A stretch of 64,000 bases of DNA from Clostridiales bacterium (GCA_015069295.1 SVIW01000001.1:1-64000); one strand, 5' to 3'; counted from the first letter of the stretch, positions 1 to 8,808 are shown. A program made the numbers and translations. The notes: a model not told the origin generated them from the sequence alone.

Positions 1-10
1 AAAACGCTCG

Positions 11-39
11 AAAAAAATCTGGCGTTAATTAACGCCAGA
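11..39 (-). terminator. Perfect palindrome plus T-tract, minus-strand terminator
   Basis: TCTGGCGTTAA (18-28) is followed directly by its reverse complement (29-39). On the minus strand the stem is followed by seven T (complement of 11-17). This is a rho-independent terminator shape; it may be a second, downstream terminator for the mannosidase transcript or belong to the repeat region. Confidence 0.6.
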
Positions 40-135
40 CCGAAAAAGATATTAAATTTCCAAAAACCACAAGATTTATTTGAACTTTTTCTTAAAAAGT
101 GTTGCACTTAGTTTGACAAATCACCCTTATCAGGT

Positions 136-175
136 GGGACTTGAGGGTGGAGAAATTCGCGGGAGCGAATTGTTT
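136..175 (+). repeat. Hairpin repeat, copy 1 (partial)
   Basis: GGGACTTGAGGGTGG (136-150) precedes a hairpin AATTCGC-GGGA-GCGAATT (154-171) and then GTTT. The minus strand at 34935-34980 carries the same layout: GGACTTGAGGGTGG, then CGTTTTGC-GGGA-GCAAAACG, then GTTT. Flanks and loop are conserved while both stem arms differ and still pair, so the two copies look related through a structure rather than by chance. Confidence 0.55.
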
Positions 176-184
176 CTGTATAAT

Positions 185-216
185 AAAAAAGAACGGGAAT
201 TTTCCCGTTCTTTTTT
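185..216 (-). terminator. Terminator of the alpha-mannosidase gene
   Basis: A-tract, GAACGGGAA, two-base centre, TTCCCGTTC, T-tract. The symmetrical A and T tracts let it act in both directions. It lies immediately after the mannosidase stop codon. Confidence 0.85.
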
Positions 217-217
217 A

Positions 218-2626
218 TCAATACCAAATCTTCTTTTCCGTTAAAGAGTTTCCGTCGTATACGTAGGTTTTCGCCTCGTATTTGCCGAAATTCAAAACGA
301 ACTGCTTGCCCTGCAGGGTAACCGTCGCCGTTTGATTTTCCGCGCCGTTATTGACGAAGCGCAGGGTATATTCGTTCTTTTCTTTATAGAACGACACGAG
401 CGAAACGGCTTTGTTGTCTACCGTCAAAACTTCACCGCCCTTTTCGCCGCTGCCGTGCGGGAAATGATTGATGGTATACGGAACAGAAACGAACTCTTGC
501 GCAAGGTTTTCCAATTCGCTCGTCTTATCGTAAGAGATGCGGAAACGGAAATTACGTTTCCCTTGCTCAATATACGGAATAAAAATATTGCGTTTGATAA
601 GCGGTTTCTTTCCAATCGGGTGCGCGCAATAGGCAGCCCCTCTCAGCAAAGTCGCATACAACGCGTCGCCGTCGTGCGAGAACCCGAACGTGCAATCGTT
701 ATACAGCGCAAACGCGTTGTTTCCGTCTTGAATGCCCGCAAAACGCTGCATAGATTTTTCTTTTCCGTCTTTTTCGTATTCGTCCACGCCAAAAGGTACT
801 TGCCCAATGAACTCGCCTTGCAGCGTCGTGGGGATTTTTACCTTTAAGGCTTTTTCTTTTTCATTCCAGAATGCGTTGATGATGACGTCTACGTTGGGGG
901 AATGTTTAAAGATTCGATAAGATACGCGCACGTAACTGCCGCCCGCCTCGAAGAAGCTTTCGACTTCGGTTAATACGTCGCCGTCCTCTACGATTTTGAC
1001 GTTTTCCATACCGCGGAAAACCCCTTTATCGCATTTGGAAAGGGTGAACGGAACGGGATTTTCTCCGATACGTTCTAATTCCCAACCCCAAGGGTCGGCG
1101 TTATCGTCGTACAGAACGGGCTCGAACGCGCCGCCCGAAAGCATTTCCTTTCCGTCTACGATATAGCTTTCCAAAAGCCCCGTCTTACGGCTGATACGGA
1201 CGGTTTTATATTCGTCCTTAAGGAGGATATCTCCATCGGGCTGTACGATTTCAGGCTGCTTGGGAGTAATTTCCACCGTTAAGTCCAAACGGGTAACGTC
1301 AAAAGCGGGCAATACGCAGCTTACCGCAATGCGTTTACGGCGGTCGTAGTTGATATTAGACAATTCCTTAATGCACTGCGAAGGCATCACCTTTCCGTCT
1401 TGCTTTACGGTAACCGTATATTGAATATCGTCTGTATCGATGGATGTGGGCATAAGATATTCCATCTCTACAACCGCTTTTCTATCGTAAGGCTGCTGAT
1501 TGAAAACGAAGAACGGGAACTCCCCTTCGCCCGCCTTTTTTTCGTTGCCGACGAGGGCGAAAAAGGCTTTGTTAAATTCTTTTTGTAACAATTCCAAAGC
1601 GTAATCGCCTTTTCTAAGCGAGCTCTTTTCTCCGTCCGAGGCGCAAGTACCCGAACCGACGTCGTGGAACTGGATACAAGCCAGCGCTTTTTCCGCTTCG
1701 GTAAACGCCGCTTGGTTTTTAACGTACAAGCCGCGCAATTCCGCAAGCGAGCACAGCTTTTCGGTGGCGAAGAGTTTATATTCGAGCTCAATATGCTTTT
1801 GCTTGATACTGCTCATCGAGGTATACGCGCCGACCAAACAAGGGTGCAACGATTTTTCCCAACGCGCAGTAGGGTTGATATCGGCAAAATAGGCTTCGGG
1901 GTTGCTGTGAACGATTTCCAGCGTGCCCTTTTGCTCTTCGATATACGCGGTGATTTCCTGCAAATCCTTTCTGGACGGATTGCCGCCGTGGTTACCTACC
2001 CCCCAAAGCGCAACGCCGATTTCGTCGTTTTCATAGTTTTTCGATTTGCGTTGAATATCGGCAAGCGAAGTACCGAACCCGCTGCAATAAATGGTTACGT
2101 CTTCCACACGGGAAGCCTTAACTTCGCTGCCGTCTTTGCCGACCCAAATAAATTCTTTGTTGGGCAGTTCCAGCATTTCGGGCATCGGACGGCAGAACAT
2201 ATAGCTGTCGTATCCGCATTTTTTCAAAATTTGTACAAGCCCTACCGTATGACCGAAGGAGTCGAAATTGATAGCCGTAGTAGGTCTTGCGTTGAATTTT
2301 TCCGCAAAGTATTCTCTGCCCAATTTTATCTGACGAACAAAAGCTTCGCCGGAGGGAATATTGCAATCGGGTTGAAGATACCATCCCCCCATAATCTTCC
2401 AGTTTCCTTGCGAAACCTGGTTAGAAATTTCTTGAAATAATTGCGGATCGTGTTCTTCGATAAATTCGTACAAAATCGCTTCGTTATGGCAGAAAACGTA
2501 GTCGAATTCTTTGCAAAATTCGGCTGCTTGCCAAAAGGTGGAGACGGAGATCGCCTCTCCTTCTTCCCAATCCCACATCCAAACGGGGTCGATATGAGAA
2601 TTGCAGATTAAATGTAATTTCTTCAT
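218..2626 (-). CDS. Alpha-mannosidase, glycoside hydrolase family 38
   Basis: Hydrolyses alpha-linked mannose with retention, probably from N-glycan fragments. The 802-residue length fits bacterial GH38 enzymes. The N-terminus carries the zinc-binding start H11-I-D13 and the segment INFDSFGHT (about 120-127), whose D122 is the expected catalytic nucleophile; the C-terminal half has the usual beta-sandwich character. No signal peptide is visible, so it should act in the cytosol on imported oligosaccharides. The start is supported by AAGGA upstream. It has its own consensus promoter (2660-2688) and terminator. A sugar-kinase-like gene lies upstream, which fits a catabolic locus for mannose or N-acetylhexosamine. 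The exact linkage cannot be told. Confidence 0.9.
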   Translation of the reverse strand: MKKLHLICNSHIDPVWMWDWEEGEAISVSTFWQAAEFCKEFDYVFCHNEAILYEFIEEHDPQLFQEISNQVSQGNWKIMGGWYLQPDCNIPSGEAFVRQIKLGREYFAEKFNARPTTAINFDSFGHTVGLVQILKKCGYDSYMFCRPMPEMLELPNKEFIWVGKDGSEVKASRVEDVTIYCSGFGTSLADIQRKSKNYENDEIGVALWGVGNHGGNPSRKDLQEITAYIEEQKGTLEIVHSNPEAYFADINPTARWEKSLHPCLVGAYTSMSSIKQKHIELEYKLFATEKLCSLAELRGLYVKNQAAFTEAEKALACIQFHDVGSGTCASDGEKSSLRKGDYALELLQKEFNKAFFALVGNEKKAGEGEFPFFVFNQQPYDRKAVVEMEYLMPTSIDTDDIQYTVTVKQDGKVMPSQCIKELSNINYDRRKRIAVSCVLPAFDVTRLDLTVEITPKQPEIVQPDGDILLKDEYKTVRISRKTGLLESYIVDGKEMLSGGAFEPVLYDDNADPWGWELERIGENPVPFTLSKCDKGVFRGMENVKIVEDGDVLTEVESFFEAGGSYVRVSYRIFKHSPNVDVIINAFWNEKEKALKVKIPTTLQGEFIGQVPFGVDEYEKDGKEKSMQRFAGIQDGNNAFALYNDCTFGFSHDGDALYATLLRGAAYCAHPIGKKPLIKRNIFIPYIEQGKRNFRFRISYDKTSELENLAQEFVSVPYTINHFPHGSGEKGGEVLTVDNKAVSLVSFYKEKNEYTLRFVNNGAENQTATVTLQGKQFVLNFGKYEAKTYVYDGNSLTEKKIWY

Positions 2627-2659
2627 AGCTAAAATCCTTAGAAATCAATCTTAATTTAA

Positions 2660-2688
2660 ATTATAACATAATTGATACTTTCTGTCAA
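2660..2688 (-). promoter_or_regulatory. Promoter of the alpha-mannosidase gene
   Basis: Minus strand TTGACA, 17-base spacer, TATAAT: a full match to the housekeeping sigma consensus, about 35 bases before the start codon. Confidence 0.85.
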
Positions 2689-2730
2689 TCATTCGAAAAG
2701 AAAAAACTGGTACAAGTGGTGACTCCGCTT

Positions 2731-2758
2731 AAAAAATTACCCCGTTTTCACGGGGTAA
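2731..2758 (-). terminator. Terminator of the kinase-like gene
   Basis: TTACCCCGT / ACGGGGTAA stem with a four-base loop, followed on the minus strand by a run of six T. It separates the kinase gene from the mannosidase promoter. Confidence 0.9.
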
Positions 2759-2767
2759 AGGTTAAGT

Positions 2768-3862
<1,095 letters not shown>

Positions 3863-3864
3863 TC

Positions 3865-3892
3865 ATTATACTACTCCTACGATAAAAAACAA
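3865..3892 (-). promoter_or_regulatory. Promoter of the kinase-like gene
   Basis: Minus strand TTGTTT, 16 bases, TATAAT, about 30 bases before the start. It is divergent from the regulator promoter at 3970-3998, with about 80 bases between the two for regulator binding. Confidence 0.6.
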
Positions 3893-3969
3893 TAGAAAAT
3901 ATTTCCTTGTTTTGTGGTATTCTTTCGTAAGATTTTTTATTGAAATATAGCAAAAGTATAAAGAAACGT

Positions 3970-3998
3970 TTTACAAAGACGGTTGGGTTTGTTATAAT
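3970..3998 (+). promoter_or_regulatory. Promoter of the AraC-type regulator gene, leaderless geometry
   Basis: TTTACA (3970-3975), 17 bases, TATAAT (3993-3998). A start seven bases after the -10 box falls on position 4005, the A of the start codon, so the mRNA would have no 5' leader. Confidence 0.75.
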
Positions 3999-4004
3999 AA
4001 AGAT

Positions 4005-4886
4005 ATGACGGAACAATTGAAAAAATTTTATATGCACAAAATCTCCAATCTTTTGAACGTGCAAAAGATAGTTACCATTCATTATCAGGCGTTAGAGAAA
4101 AACTACGTTTTCCCCGAAGAAAAACACGATTTTTGGGAAATCAATTACGCCGACAAGGAAAACGTATTCGTTGGGATAGACGGGAAAAAAGTCGAATTAA
4201 AACAGGGAGAAATTATATTTATCAAACCCAATCAACCGCATTTTGTCGAAAGCGGCGATAAAGAGCCGAATTTGTTTATTATTTCCTTTTCCTGCCGCTC
4301 CGAATCGATGAACTTTTTTGCCGACAAAAAATTTGCCGTACCTGAAAAGTATAGGTATTTACTGCAAAATATTATGTCGGAAGCGGAAAACACCTTTGAT
4401 TTGCCCGACTTTGACCCCCATCTTAGCGGTTTGAAATTATTGGAAAATCCAAACCTTGGCGGCGAGCAAATTATAAAAAACTCTTTGGAAGCTTTTTTGA
4501 TTTATCTTTTGCGGCACGCGCAAAAGCGCCCTTCCTCGCAAGAGTTTTTCGTTTCGAAAATCGCCGACTCGTCCGAACTTGAAGACGAAATCGTACGAAT
4601 TTTAAGTTCGAAGATATACGGGAAATTTAGTTTGGCGGATCTTAGCAACGAATTGCATTACGGGACGACAAGACTTTGTACTTTTTTCAAGAAAAAAACG
4701 GGGAAAAGTATCTATCAAACCTATTTGAAATTAAAAATCGACGAGGCAAAAAAACTGATACGGAAAAACAAATCGTTTGCGGAAATTACCGAGCTTTTGT
4801 GTTTTGATTCTCTTTCCACCTTTACTTTCGTGTTTAGGAAGTATTTGGGTATGACCCCCAGCGAATACAGAAACAGTATAAAATAA
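4005..4886 (+). CDS. AraC-family transcriptional regulator with cupin sensor
   Basis: Residues about 25-130 form an AraC-type cupin sensor (HDFWEINYADKENV, then GEIIFIKPNQPHFV), and the C-terminal ~100 residues contain the double helix-turn-helix ending in FTFVFRKYLGMTPSEYRNS, the AraC signature. It very likely binds a sugar or glycan breakdown product and controls the divergent kinase gene and perhaps the mannosidase. Start: ATG 4005 has no Shine-Dalgarno sequence and sits at the predicted transcription start; the next ATG (4032) also lacks one. The family assignment is firm; the ligand is unknown. Confidence 0.88.
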   Translation: MTEQLKKFYMHKISNLLNVQKIVTIHYQALEKNYVFPEEKHDFWEINYADKENVFVGIDGKKVELKQGEIIFIKPNQPHFVESGDKEPNLFIISFSCRSESMNFFADKKFAVPEKYRYLLQNIMSEAENTFDLPDFDPHLSGLKLLENPNLGGEQIIKNSLEAFLIYLLRHAQKRPSSQEFFVSKIADSSELEDEIVRILSSKIYGKFSLADLSNELHYGTTRLCTFFKKKTGKSIYQTYLKLKIDEAKKLIRKNKSFAEITELLCFDSLSTFTFVFRKYLGMTPSEYRNSIK

Positions 4887-4888
4887 CG

Positions 4889-4917
4889 AAGAAACGAACC
4901 GATTTGGTTCGTTTCTT
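4889..4917. terminator. Bidirectional terminator between convergent genes
   Basis: AAGAAACGAACC, five-base loop, GGTTCGTTTCTT. It lies between the AraC-type gene and the convergent ABC exporter gene and can serve both. Confidence 0.85.
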
Positions 4918-4922
4918 TCTGT

Positions 4923-6587
4923 TTATTCGGATATCGTATTTTGGTTTATCGTTAATACGCGGTTGGAAATTGCCAAAGCCGCGGGGCGGTGCGTTACGAT
5001 AAGGCAAGTTTTGTCTTGTAATTTTTTAATATTTTTCAAAAGATGGGTTTCCGTCTCGCTATCCAGCGCGCTGGTCGCTTCGTCAAGCAGTAAAATAGGA
5101 CGGTTAGACAAAATTGCCCTTGCCACCGCAAGGCGTTGTAGCTGCCCTTCCGACAGTCCGCCTCCTCGTTCCGTAAGCCGTGTATTAAGACCGTTTGGAA
5201 GGTCGAAAACAAAGTCGGCGCAAGCGATTTGCAGGGCGGATTTTATTTTTTCGTCGTCAATCGTTTCTCCGTTTTCGGCAAAGAATGTAAGGTTTTCGTA
5301 AATCGTACCCAAGAAGAGGAAATTGCCTTGGGGGACGTAGGCGAATAAGTTTCTGTGTTTTGCCTGCAACGCTACGCTTTCTTTTTCGTTTTCCAGTAAA
5401 ATTTCGCCGTCGGTAGGAGTATACAAGCCGAGCAGGAGCTTAAATAAAGTGCTCTTCCCCGTGCCCGAAGCGCCTGTAAGAGAAAGGATTTCGCCTTTGT
5501 TTATCGTTAGAGTAGTTTTTGAAAGAACCTCTTCCTCTTCGTAGGCAAAACAAAGATTTTTAAGAGAAATACGCTCAAAATTAAAGGGTTTAGGCGTATC
5601 CGTAAGATTTTCCGTGGGAATATCCTCGATTTCCGCCAACCGTTCGCCGCTGGCAATACGGGCGTAATAGGCGGGAATGACGGCGGAAAATCCCGAAAGC
5701 GGTTGCTGGAATTGCATCAACAACAAAATAACGGACAGCATTGCGCCGTAATCGGCGGCAACGGGGTTGTTTAAAATGGAAACGGCGCACCATACCACGG
5801 CAAGAATCAAACCCGAATTGCTAAGCAAGGCAAAGACGGCGTTGATGCCCGAACGCAAAAAGTTTCTATCCATACGCGCTTTGTAATACTCTTTTGCTAA
5901 TTCTGCCGATTTTTCCGTGCTTTGTTTTTCCGCACCGTAAGCCTTGACGGTCATTGAAGCGGAAATCCCCTCTTGCATAAACGCTCTGTGGATATCGTCA
6001 GCCGCCAAGAACGCCTTTTGGCGTTTTTTGATTTGACGACGGAAGAGCGCTGCCAATACGCCGAACGCGCCGCCGCATACGACGTAGACCGCCGTAAACA
6101 ACGGATTGATGGTCAACAGCAATACGATCGCGCCGATACATTGGATGAGCATAGAAGTCAGTACGGGCAACAGCCCTACCGTGTACGCCGCAATCTCTTG
6201 AACGTCCGAGGTTAAACGGTTGAGCAGTTCACCGCTGTGATAACGAGTAATCGTTGCGTAATCAGAGCGGAGAATTTTATTAAAAATCTTAACGCGGAGA
6301 TTGGTTACGATTTTCGAGCGTAATTTTTCCGTATAGAAACCGTCGAGCGTTTTAAAGAGGATTTTCAGTAAAATCAAAGACAGCAACACGGCGGAAAATA
6401 CCCAAAGCGTATTTGCTTTTCCGTCGGTTGCGCTGTTGATAACGTATTTTACAAGATAGGCAAACGCAAGAGAAAATACCGTCGAAAGGGAGAGAAACAA
6501 GGTCAACAGCAAAATGGCGCCTCGATACGGGCGCATTTCTTTTTTCAACCAAAGTTTTCCGTTTTTCATCGTTGCCGAGCCTTTCAT
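4923..6587 (-). CDS. ABC exporter, fused permease and ATPase
   Basis: A half-transporter of 554 residues: six predicted membrane helices in about 1-310, then an ATPase domain with Walker A GASGTGKST, signature LSEGQLQRLAVARA and Walker B ILLLDEATSALD. It works as a homodimer in the cytoplasmic membrane. There is no N-terminal C39 peptidase domain, so it does not itself trim a leader. Start 6587 has AGGAAG nine bases upstream; a second ATG at 6569 is possible. It is the last gene of a run (peptide, kinase, PqqD-like, peptidase, exporter) with gaps of a few bases, so the likely cargo is a product of that run. Lipid or drug export cannot be excluded. Confidence 0.85.
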   Translation of the reverse strand: MKGSATMKNGKLWLKKEMRPYRGAILLLTLFLSLSTVFSLAFAYLVKYVINSATDGKANTLWVFSAVLLSLILLKILFKTLDGFYTEKLRSKIVTNLRVKIFNKILRSDYATITRYHSGELLNRLTSDVQEIAAYTVGLLPVLTSMLIQCIGAIVLLLTINPLFTAVYVVCGGAFGVLAALFRRQIKKRQKAFLAADDIHRAFMQEGISASMTVKAYGAEKQSTEKSAELAKEYYKARMDRNFLRSGINAVFALLSNSGLILAVVWCAVSILNNPVAADYGAMLSVILLLMQFQQPLSGFSAVIPAYYARIASGERLAEIEDIPTENLTDTPKPFNFERISLKNLCFAYEEEEVLSKTTLTINKGEILSLTGASGTGKSTLFKLLLGLYTPTDGEILLENEKESVALQAKHRNLFAYVPQGNFLFLGTIYENLTFFAENGETIDDEKIKSALQIACADFVFDLPNGLNTRLTERGGGLSEGQLQRLAVARAILSNRPILLLDEATSALDSETETHLLKNIKKLQDKTCLIVTHRPAALAISNRVLTINQNTISE

Positions 6588-6593
6588 CAGTCG

Positions 6594-7052
6594 TTACTTC
6601 CTCTTAAAAAGATATAAAAATTTTTTGACTGCGTTTTTGCATTTGCCTTTTATCCGCACGAAAAAGCGGCGAGGTTTGTACCATTTTAAACGTCTTTTAA
6701 CGTAGCGGAGGTATTTTTTGTCCGTGCAGGTAACGTGCTTCCCTTTGCGGAAAAACTCGGTTAAAACGCCGATTACGCTATCCTCAGGGACGTTTTCGTC
6801 TGCATAGCAGTTATCTCCGCGGATAATATAACCCCTTTCCGTTTGCTTTAATACGCGGTGCAAAATATAAGCGTCCTCGCGTTTATAAAGCGCGACGTCT
6901 AAGGGCTGTAAACGCTCCGTTTTGGGACGGATAATAATGGTGTCCCGACGGTTTTTCAGCATAGGCAACATACTGACCCCGACGGTTGGACCCGCATAAT
7001 ATCCCTTTTCTGCAAGTACGTCCTCTATTTTTAGTCTTTCGTTCTGTTCCAT
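6594..7052 (-). CDS. S24/S26-like peptidase, Ser-His (Sec11/SipW) type, no membrane anchor
   Basis: Residues about 24-31 read VGVSMLPM, the signal-peptidase serine motif (S27). The later LHRV and RGDN segments resemble the ER-type (S26B) signal peptidase layout in which histidine replaces the lysine base. Unlike true signal peptidases there is no N-terminal membrane helix; instead the last ~35 residues are strongly basic and amphipathic (RRFFVRIKGKCKN...), which could bind membranes. I chose ATG 7052, just past the stop of the preceding gene, because the resulting N-terminus aligns with the domain; the few residues upstream look like read-through. In this cassette it is the natural candidate for cutting a leader peptide. 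Proteolytic activity is inferred. Confidence 0.65.
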   Translation of the reverse strand: MEQNERLKIEDVLAEKGYYAGPTVGVSMLPMLKNRRDTIIIRPKTERLQPLDVALYKREDAYILHRVLKQTERGYIIRGDNCYADENVPEDSVIGVLTEFFRKGKHVTCTDKKYLRYVKRRLKWYKPRRFFVRIKGKCKNAVKKFLYLFKRK

Positions 7053-7056
7053 ATAC

Positions 7057-7320
7057 TTATTCTGCAAAACGGTTTGCAAGCAAAACGTCAAAGAAACGCT
7101 GTACGTCTGCGGTTGCGCGCTTAAGTTCTACGTCGTATTCGTTGCACAGTGCCGCCGCGCCCTCTTCAAGAGTATGTTCTTCCGAGAAAAAACGCCATAA
7201 AAACGCGCCCGTTTCGTTTAAGTTTATCATACCGTGGAATTGTTTGCTCATTTCCCCGACGGGAACGACGACGTGTTCGCCGCCAACAACGCGGAGAACG
7301 AAACCTTTTTTGATTTTCAT
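7057..7320 (-). CDS. PqqD-like peptide-binding chaperone
   Basis: 87 residues with the PqqD pattern: FVLRVVGGEHVVVPVGE, then FHGMINLNETGAFLWRFF, then a helical C-terminal half with EYDVELKRATADVQRFFDVLL. PqqD-family proteins are small winged-helix domains (RREs) that hold the leader of a ribosomal peptide for modifying enzymes. Its place between an HprK-like kinase and a leader-peptidase candidate strongly suggests a RiPP-type pathway. A good ribosome site (AAGG) precedes the start. The partner peptide is not proved; the 48-residue peptide encoded at the head of this run is the obvious candidate. Confidence 0.8.
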   Translation of the reverse strand: MKIKKGFVLRVVGGEHVVVPVGEMSKQFHGMINLNETGAFLWRFFSEEHTLEEGAAALCNEYDVELKRATADVQRFFDVLLANRFAE

Positions 7321-7335
7321 ATTAGATTACCTTCT

Positions 7336-8052
7336 TTAATTTTCAGGATAAGGATTGCCCGTCAGAGCTTCGTAAGAGGTTTTGACCGCCTCTTTCGAGA
7401 TATTGCAACGAAGAAGATAAGCGGGCGTGGAAGAAATAAGCTTATCGGCAAGCTCTAACGTTTTTTCCACCGCGTTTTCTTCTTGCGGCAGCAAAATCTG
7501 CATAAACAAGCGAGAAGAAACTTCTGTAGGAGATAATTTTTTGATGGAATTTTCTTTGGCTTGTTCTAAAAAACAAAGTCCGCGCAAAGGCGCGCTCGTA
7601 TTACAGCCCCAACGTTCTTTCCCCTGCCAAGGCGTGCCGTGGACGATAAAGCCCTCTTTTTCGTATTGTAAAATCGGTTTATCGCCGTTGACGACGCGCG
7701 CTGCGGGAAACGCGTTTAACCAAAGTTTGGTATGGGTCGATTTTCCCGTGCCGCTTCTGCCTAAAAATGCGTAACCGTTTCCGTCCAGTTCGAGTACGGA
7801 ACAATGCAAAAGCATACGGTCAAACTCGGGAAGCTGACGACAAAGACTGCGGTATAGACAGATGTTTTCAATATACCCGTCCGAGAACTGCGGCGAAGCG
7901 TTTTTTTCTTCGTCAAATTCTTCTTTCGTAACGGCAGCGGTTACGTTTGCAGGAGAAAACTGGTCTGCCGCAAGATACTCGCGGCAAAACTTCGTCGTGT
8001 ATTCGTATTCGTTTTGTAAAAGAACACGCAGTCCTGCAATTTCGTAAATCAT
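7336..8052 (-). CDS. HprK/PEPCK-fold kinase-like protein of the peptide cassette
   Basis: A P-loop protein of 238 residues with Walker A GRSGTGKSTHT at about 103-113, followed by VVNGDKPIL and GTPWQGKERWGCN, a pattern seen in HPr-kinase-related proteins of RiPP and lasso-peptide clusters. In lasso clusters such kinases phosphorylate a serine of the precursor; that activity here is inference. It is distinct from the bona fide hprK of this window (23892-24815). I chose ATG 8052; a TTG at 8082 would extend it by ten residues into the preceding peptide gene. No strong Shine-Dalgarno sequence precedes either, so translation may be coupled to the peptide gene, whose stop is 11 bases away. Confidence 0.7.
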   Translation of the reverse strand: MIYEIAGLRVLLQNEYEYTTKFCREYLAADQFSPANVTAAVTKEEFDEEKNASPQFSDGYIENICLYRSLCRQLPEFDRMLLHCSVLELDGNGYAFLGRSGTGKSTHTKLWLNAFPAARVVNGDKPILQYEKEGFIVHGTPWQGKERWGCNTSAPLRGLCFLEQAKENSIKKLSPTEVSSRLFMQILLPQEENAVEKTLELADKLISSTPAYLLRCNISKEAVKTSYEALTGNPYPEN

Positions 8053-8063
8053 ATCCGTTGTGC

Positions 8064-8210
8064 TTAATAATTCCCCGTCCAACCATCGCCGCCGATAATT
8101 GAAGAATCTTTTTTATTCGTATCCTCCGCCCCCTCGTCTTTACAAGCGGTAAAACCGATACAAAGCGCAAGAGAAAGCACGCAAAGAGTCAAAGCTAAAA
8201 ATCTTTTCAT
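8064..8210 (-). CDS. 48-residue lipoprotein-like peptide, candidate RiPP precursor
   Basis: A short gene with a strong start: GAGGTG five bases before ATG 8210, ten bases after the cyclophilin stop. The protein begins MKRFLALTLCVLSLALC, continues to FTAC (C23, a lipobox) and ends DSSIIGGDGWTGNY. It can be read in two ways. As a lipoprotein, it would leave a 26-residue acidic mature peptide. As a RiPP precursor, the GG at 40-41 would mark a leader/core border with core DGWTGNY; serines 36-37 would be kinase targets. The genes that follow (HprK-like, PqqD-like, peptidase, exporter) favour the second reading, the signal sequence the first. I recognise no family. Confidence 0.6.
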   Translation of the reverse strand: MKRFLALTLCVLSLALCIGFTACKDEGAEDTNKKDSSIIGGDGWTGNY

Positions 8211-8220
8211 AATCACCTCG

Positions 8221-8739
8221 TTACGCCTTGACGGGTTGGGCGTATTCGACGCCGAACGTTTCCGCCGTTACGCTTTTCATTTTCTTTTCTTCGTAGGGAC
8301 GGTCGTACCAATCGGTTTTCGTGTTTGCGATTTCGTCTACCGTTTCCATACCCTCGATGACTTTGCCAAACGCCGCGTATTGCCCGTCGAGATAATCCGC
8401 GTCGTCGTGCATTACGAAAAATTGCGAGCCCGCAGAGTCAGGGTGCTGTGCACGCGCCATCGAAAGTACGCCGCGGACGTGCGCGATATCGTTTTGCTTA
8501 AATCCGTTAGAGGAAAATTCCCCTTTAATATGATATCCGGGTCCGCCCGTACCCTTTCCTTCGGGATCGCCGCCTTGGATCATAAATCCTGCGATAACGC
8601 GGTGGAAGATGACGCCGTTATAAAATCCCTTGTTTACCAAGGATAAAAAGTTATTGACGGTGTTAGGGGCTTTTTCGGGATAGAGTTCCGCTTTAAAGGT
8701 TTTACCGTCTTCCATTTCAAAAGTTACGATAGGGTTCAT
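8221..8739 (-). CDS. Peptidyl-prolyl cis-trans isomerase, cyclophilin type
   Basis: 172 residues with cyclophilin hallmarks: NTVNNFLSLVNKGFYNGVIFHRVI (catalytic R in FHRV), GFMIQGGDPEGKGTGGPGY, and SAGSQFFVMHDD. It speeds proline isomerisation during folding. No signal peptide, so cytosolic. AAGGAG lies upstream of the start. Its stop is ten bases before the 48-residue peptide gene, so it may be cotranscribed with the peptide cassette, although it is an ordinary housekeeping gene. Confidence 0.95.
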   Translation of the reverse strand: MNPIVTFEMEDGKTFKAELYPEKAPNTVNNFLSLVNKGFYNGVIFHRVIAGFMIQGGDPEGKGTGGPGYHIKGEFSSNGFKQNDIAHVRGVLSMARAQHPDSAGSQFFVMHDDADYLDGQYAAFGKVIEGMETVDEIANTKTDWYDRPYEEKKMKSVTAETFGVEYAQPVKA

Positions 8740-8808
8740 AGTTCTCTCTCCTTTTAAATTTTCCGTTATCCCGCAAATAGAGCAGGTTAAAAATAACGGG
8801 GTTGTCGA

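Larger units (their letters stand above)
1..217. other. Intergenic region with palindrome, repeat copy and terminators
   Basis: No gene is supported here. The stretch holds a 22-bp perfect palindrome (18-39), one partial copy of a hairpin repeat (136-175) that has a relative at 34939-34980, and the terminator of the mannosidase gene (185-216). A TTGACA at 113-118 has no convincing -10 partner at normal spacing. Confidence 0.6.

Noticed and set aside
113-141. Promoter at TTGACA near 113
   Set aside because: The bases at the -10 distance (about 136-141) read GGGACT, and no gene follows on that strand.
1664-2440. 258-codon open frame on the plus strand opposite the mannosidase gene
   Set aside because: Antisense to a certain gene, no ribosome site or domain; a by-product of codon usage.
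4923-8210. Lasso-peptide cluster
   Set aside because: PqqD-like and kinase genes fit, but the asparagine-synthetase-like cyclase and transglutaminase-type peptidase that define lasso clusters are absent.
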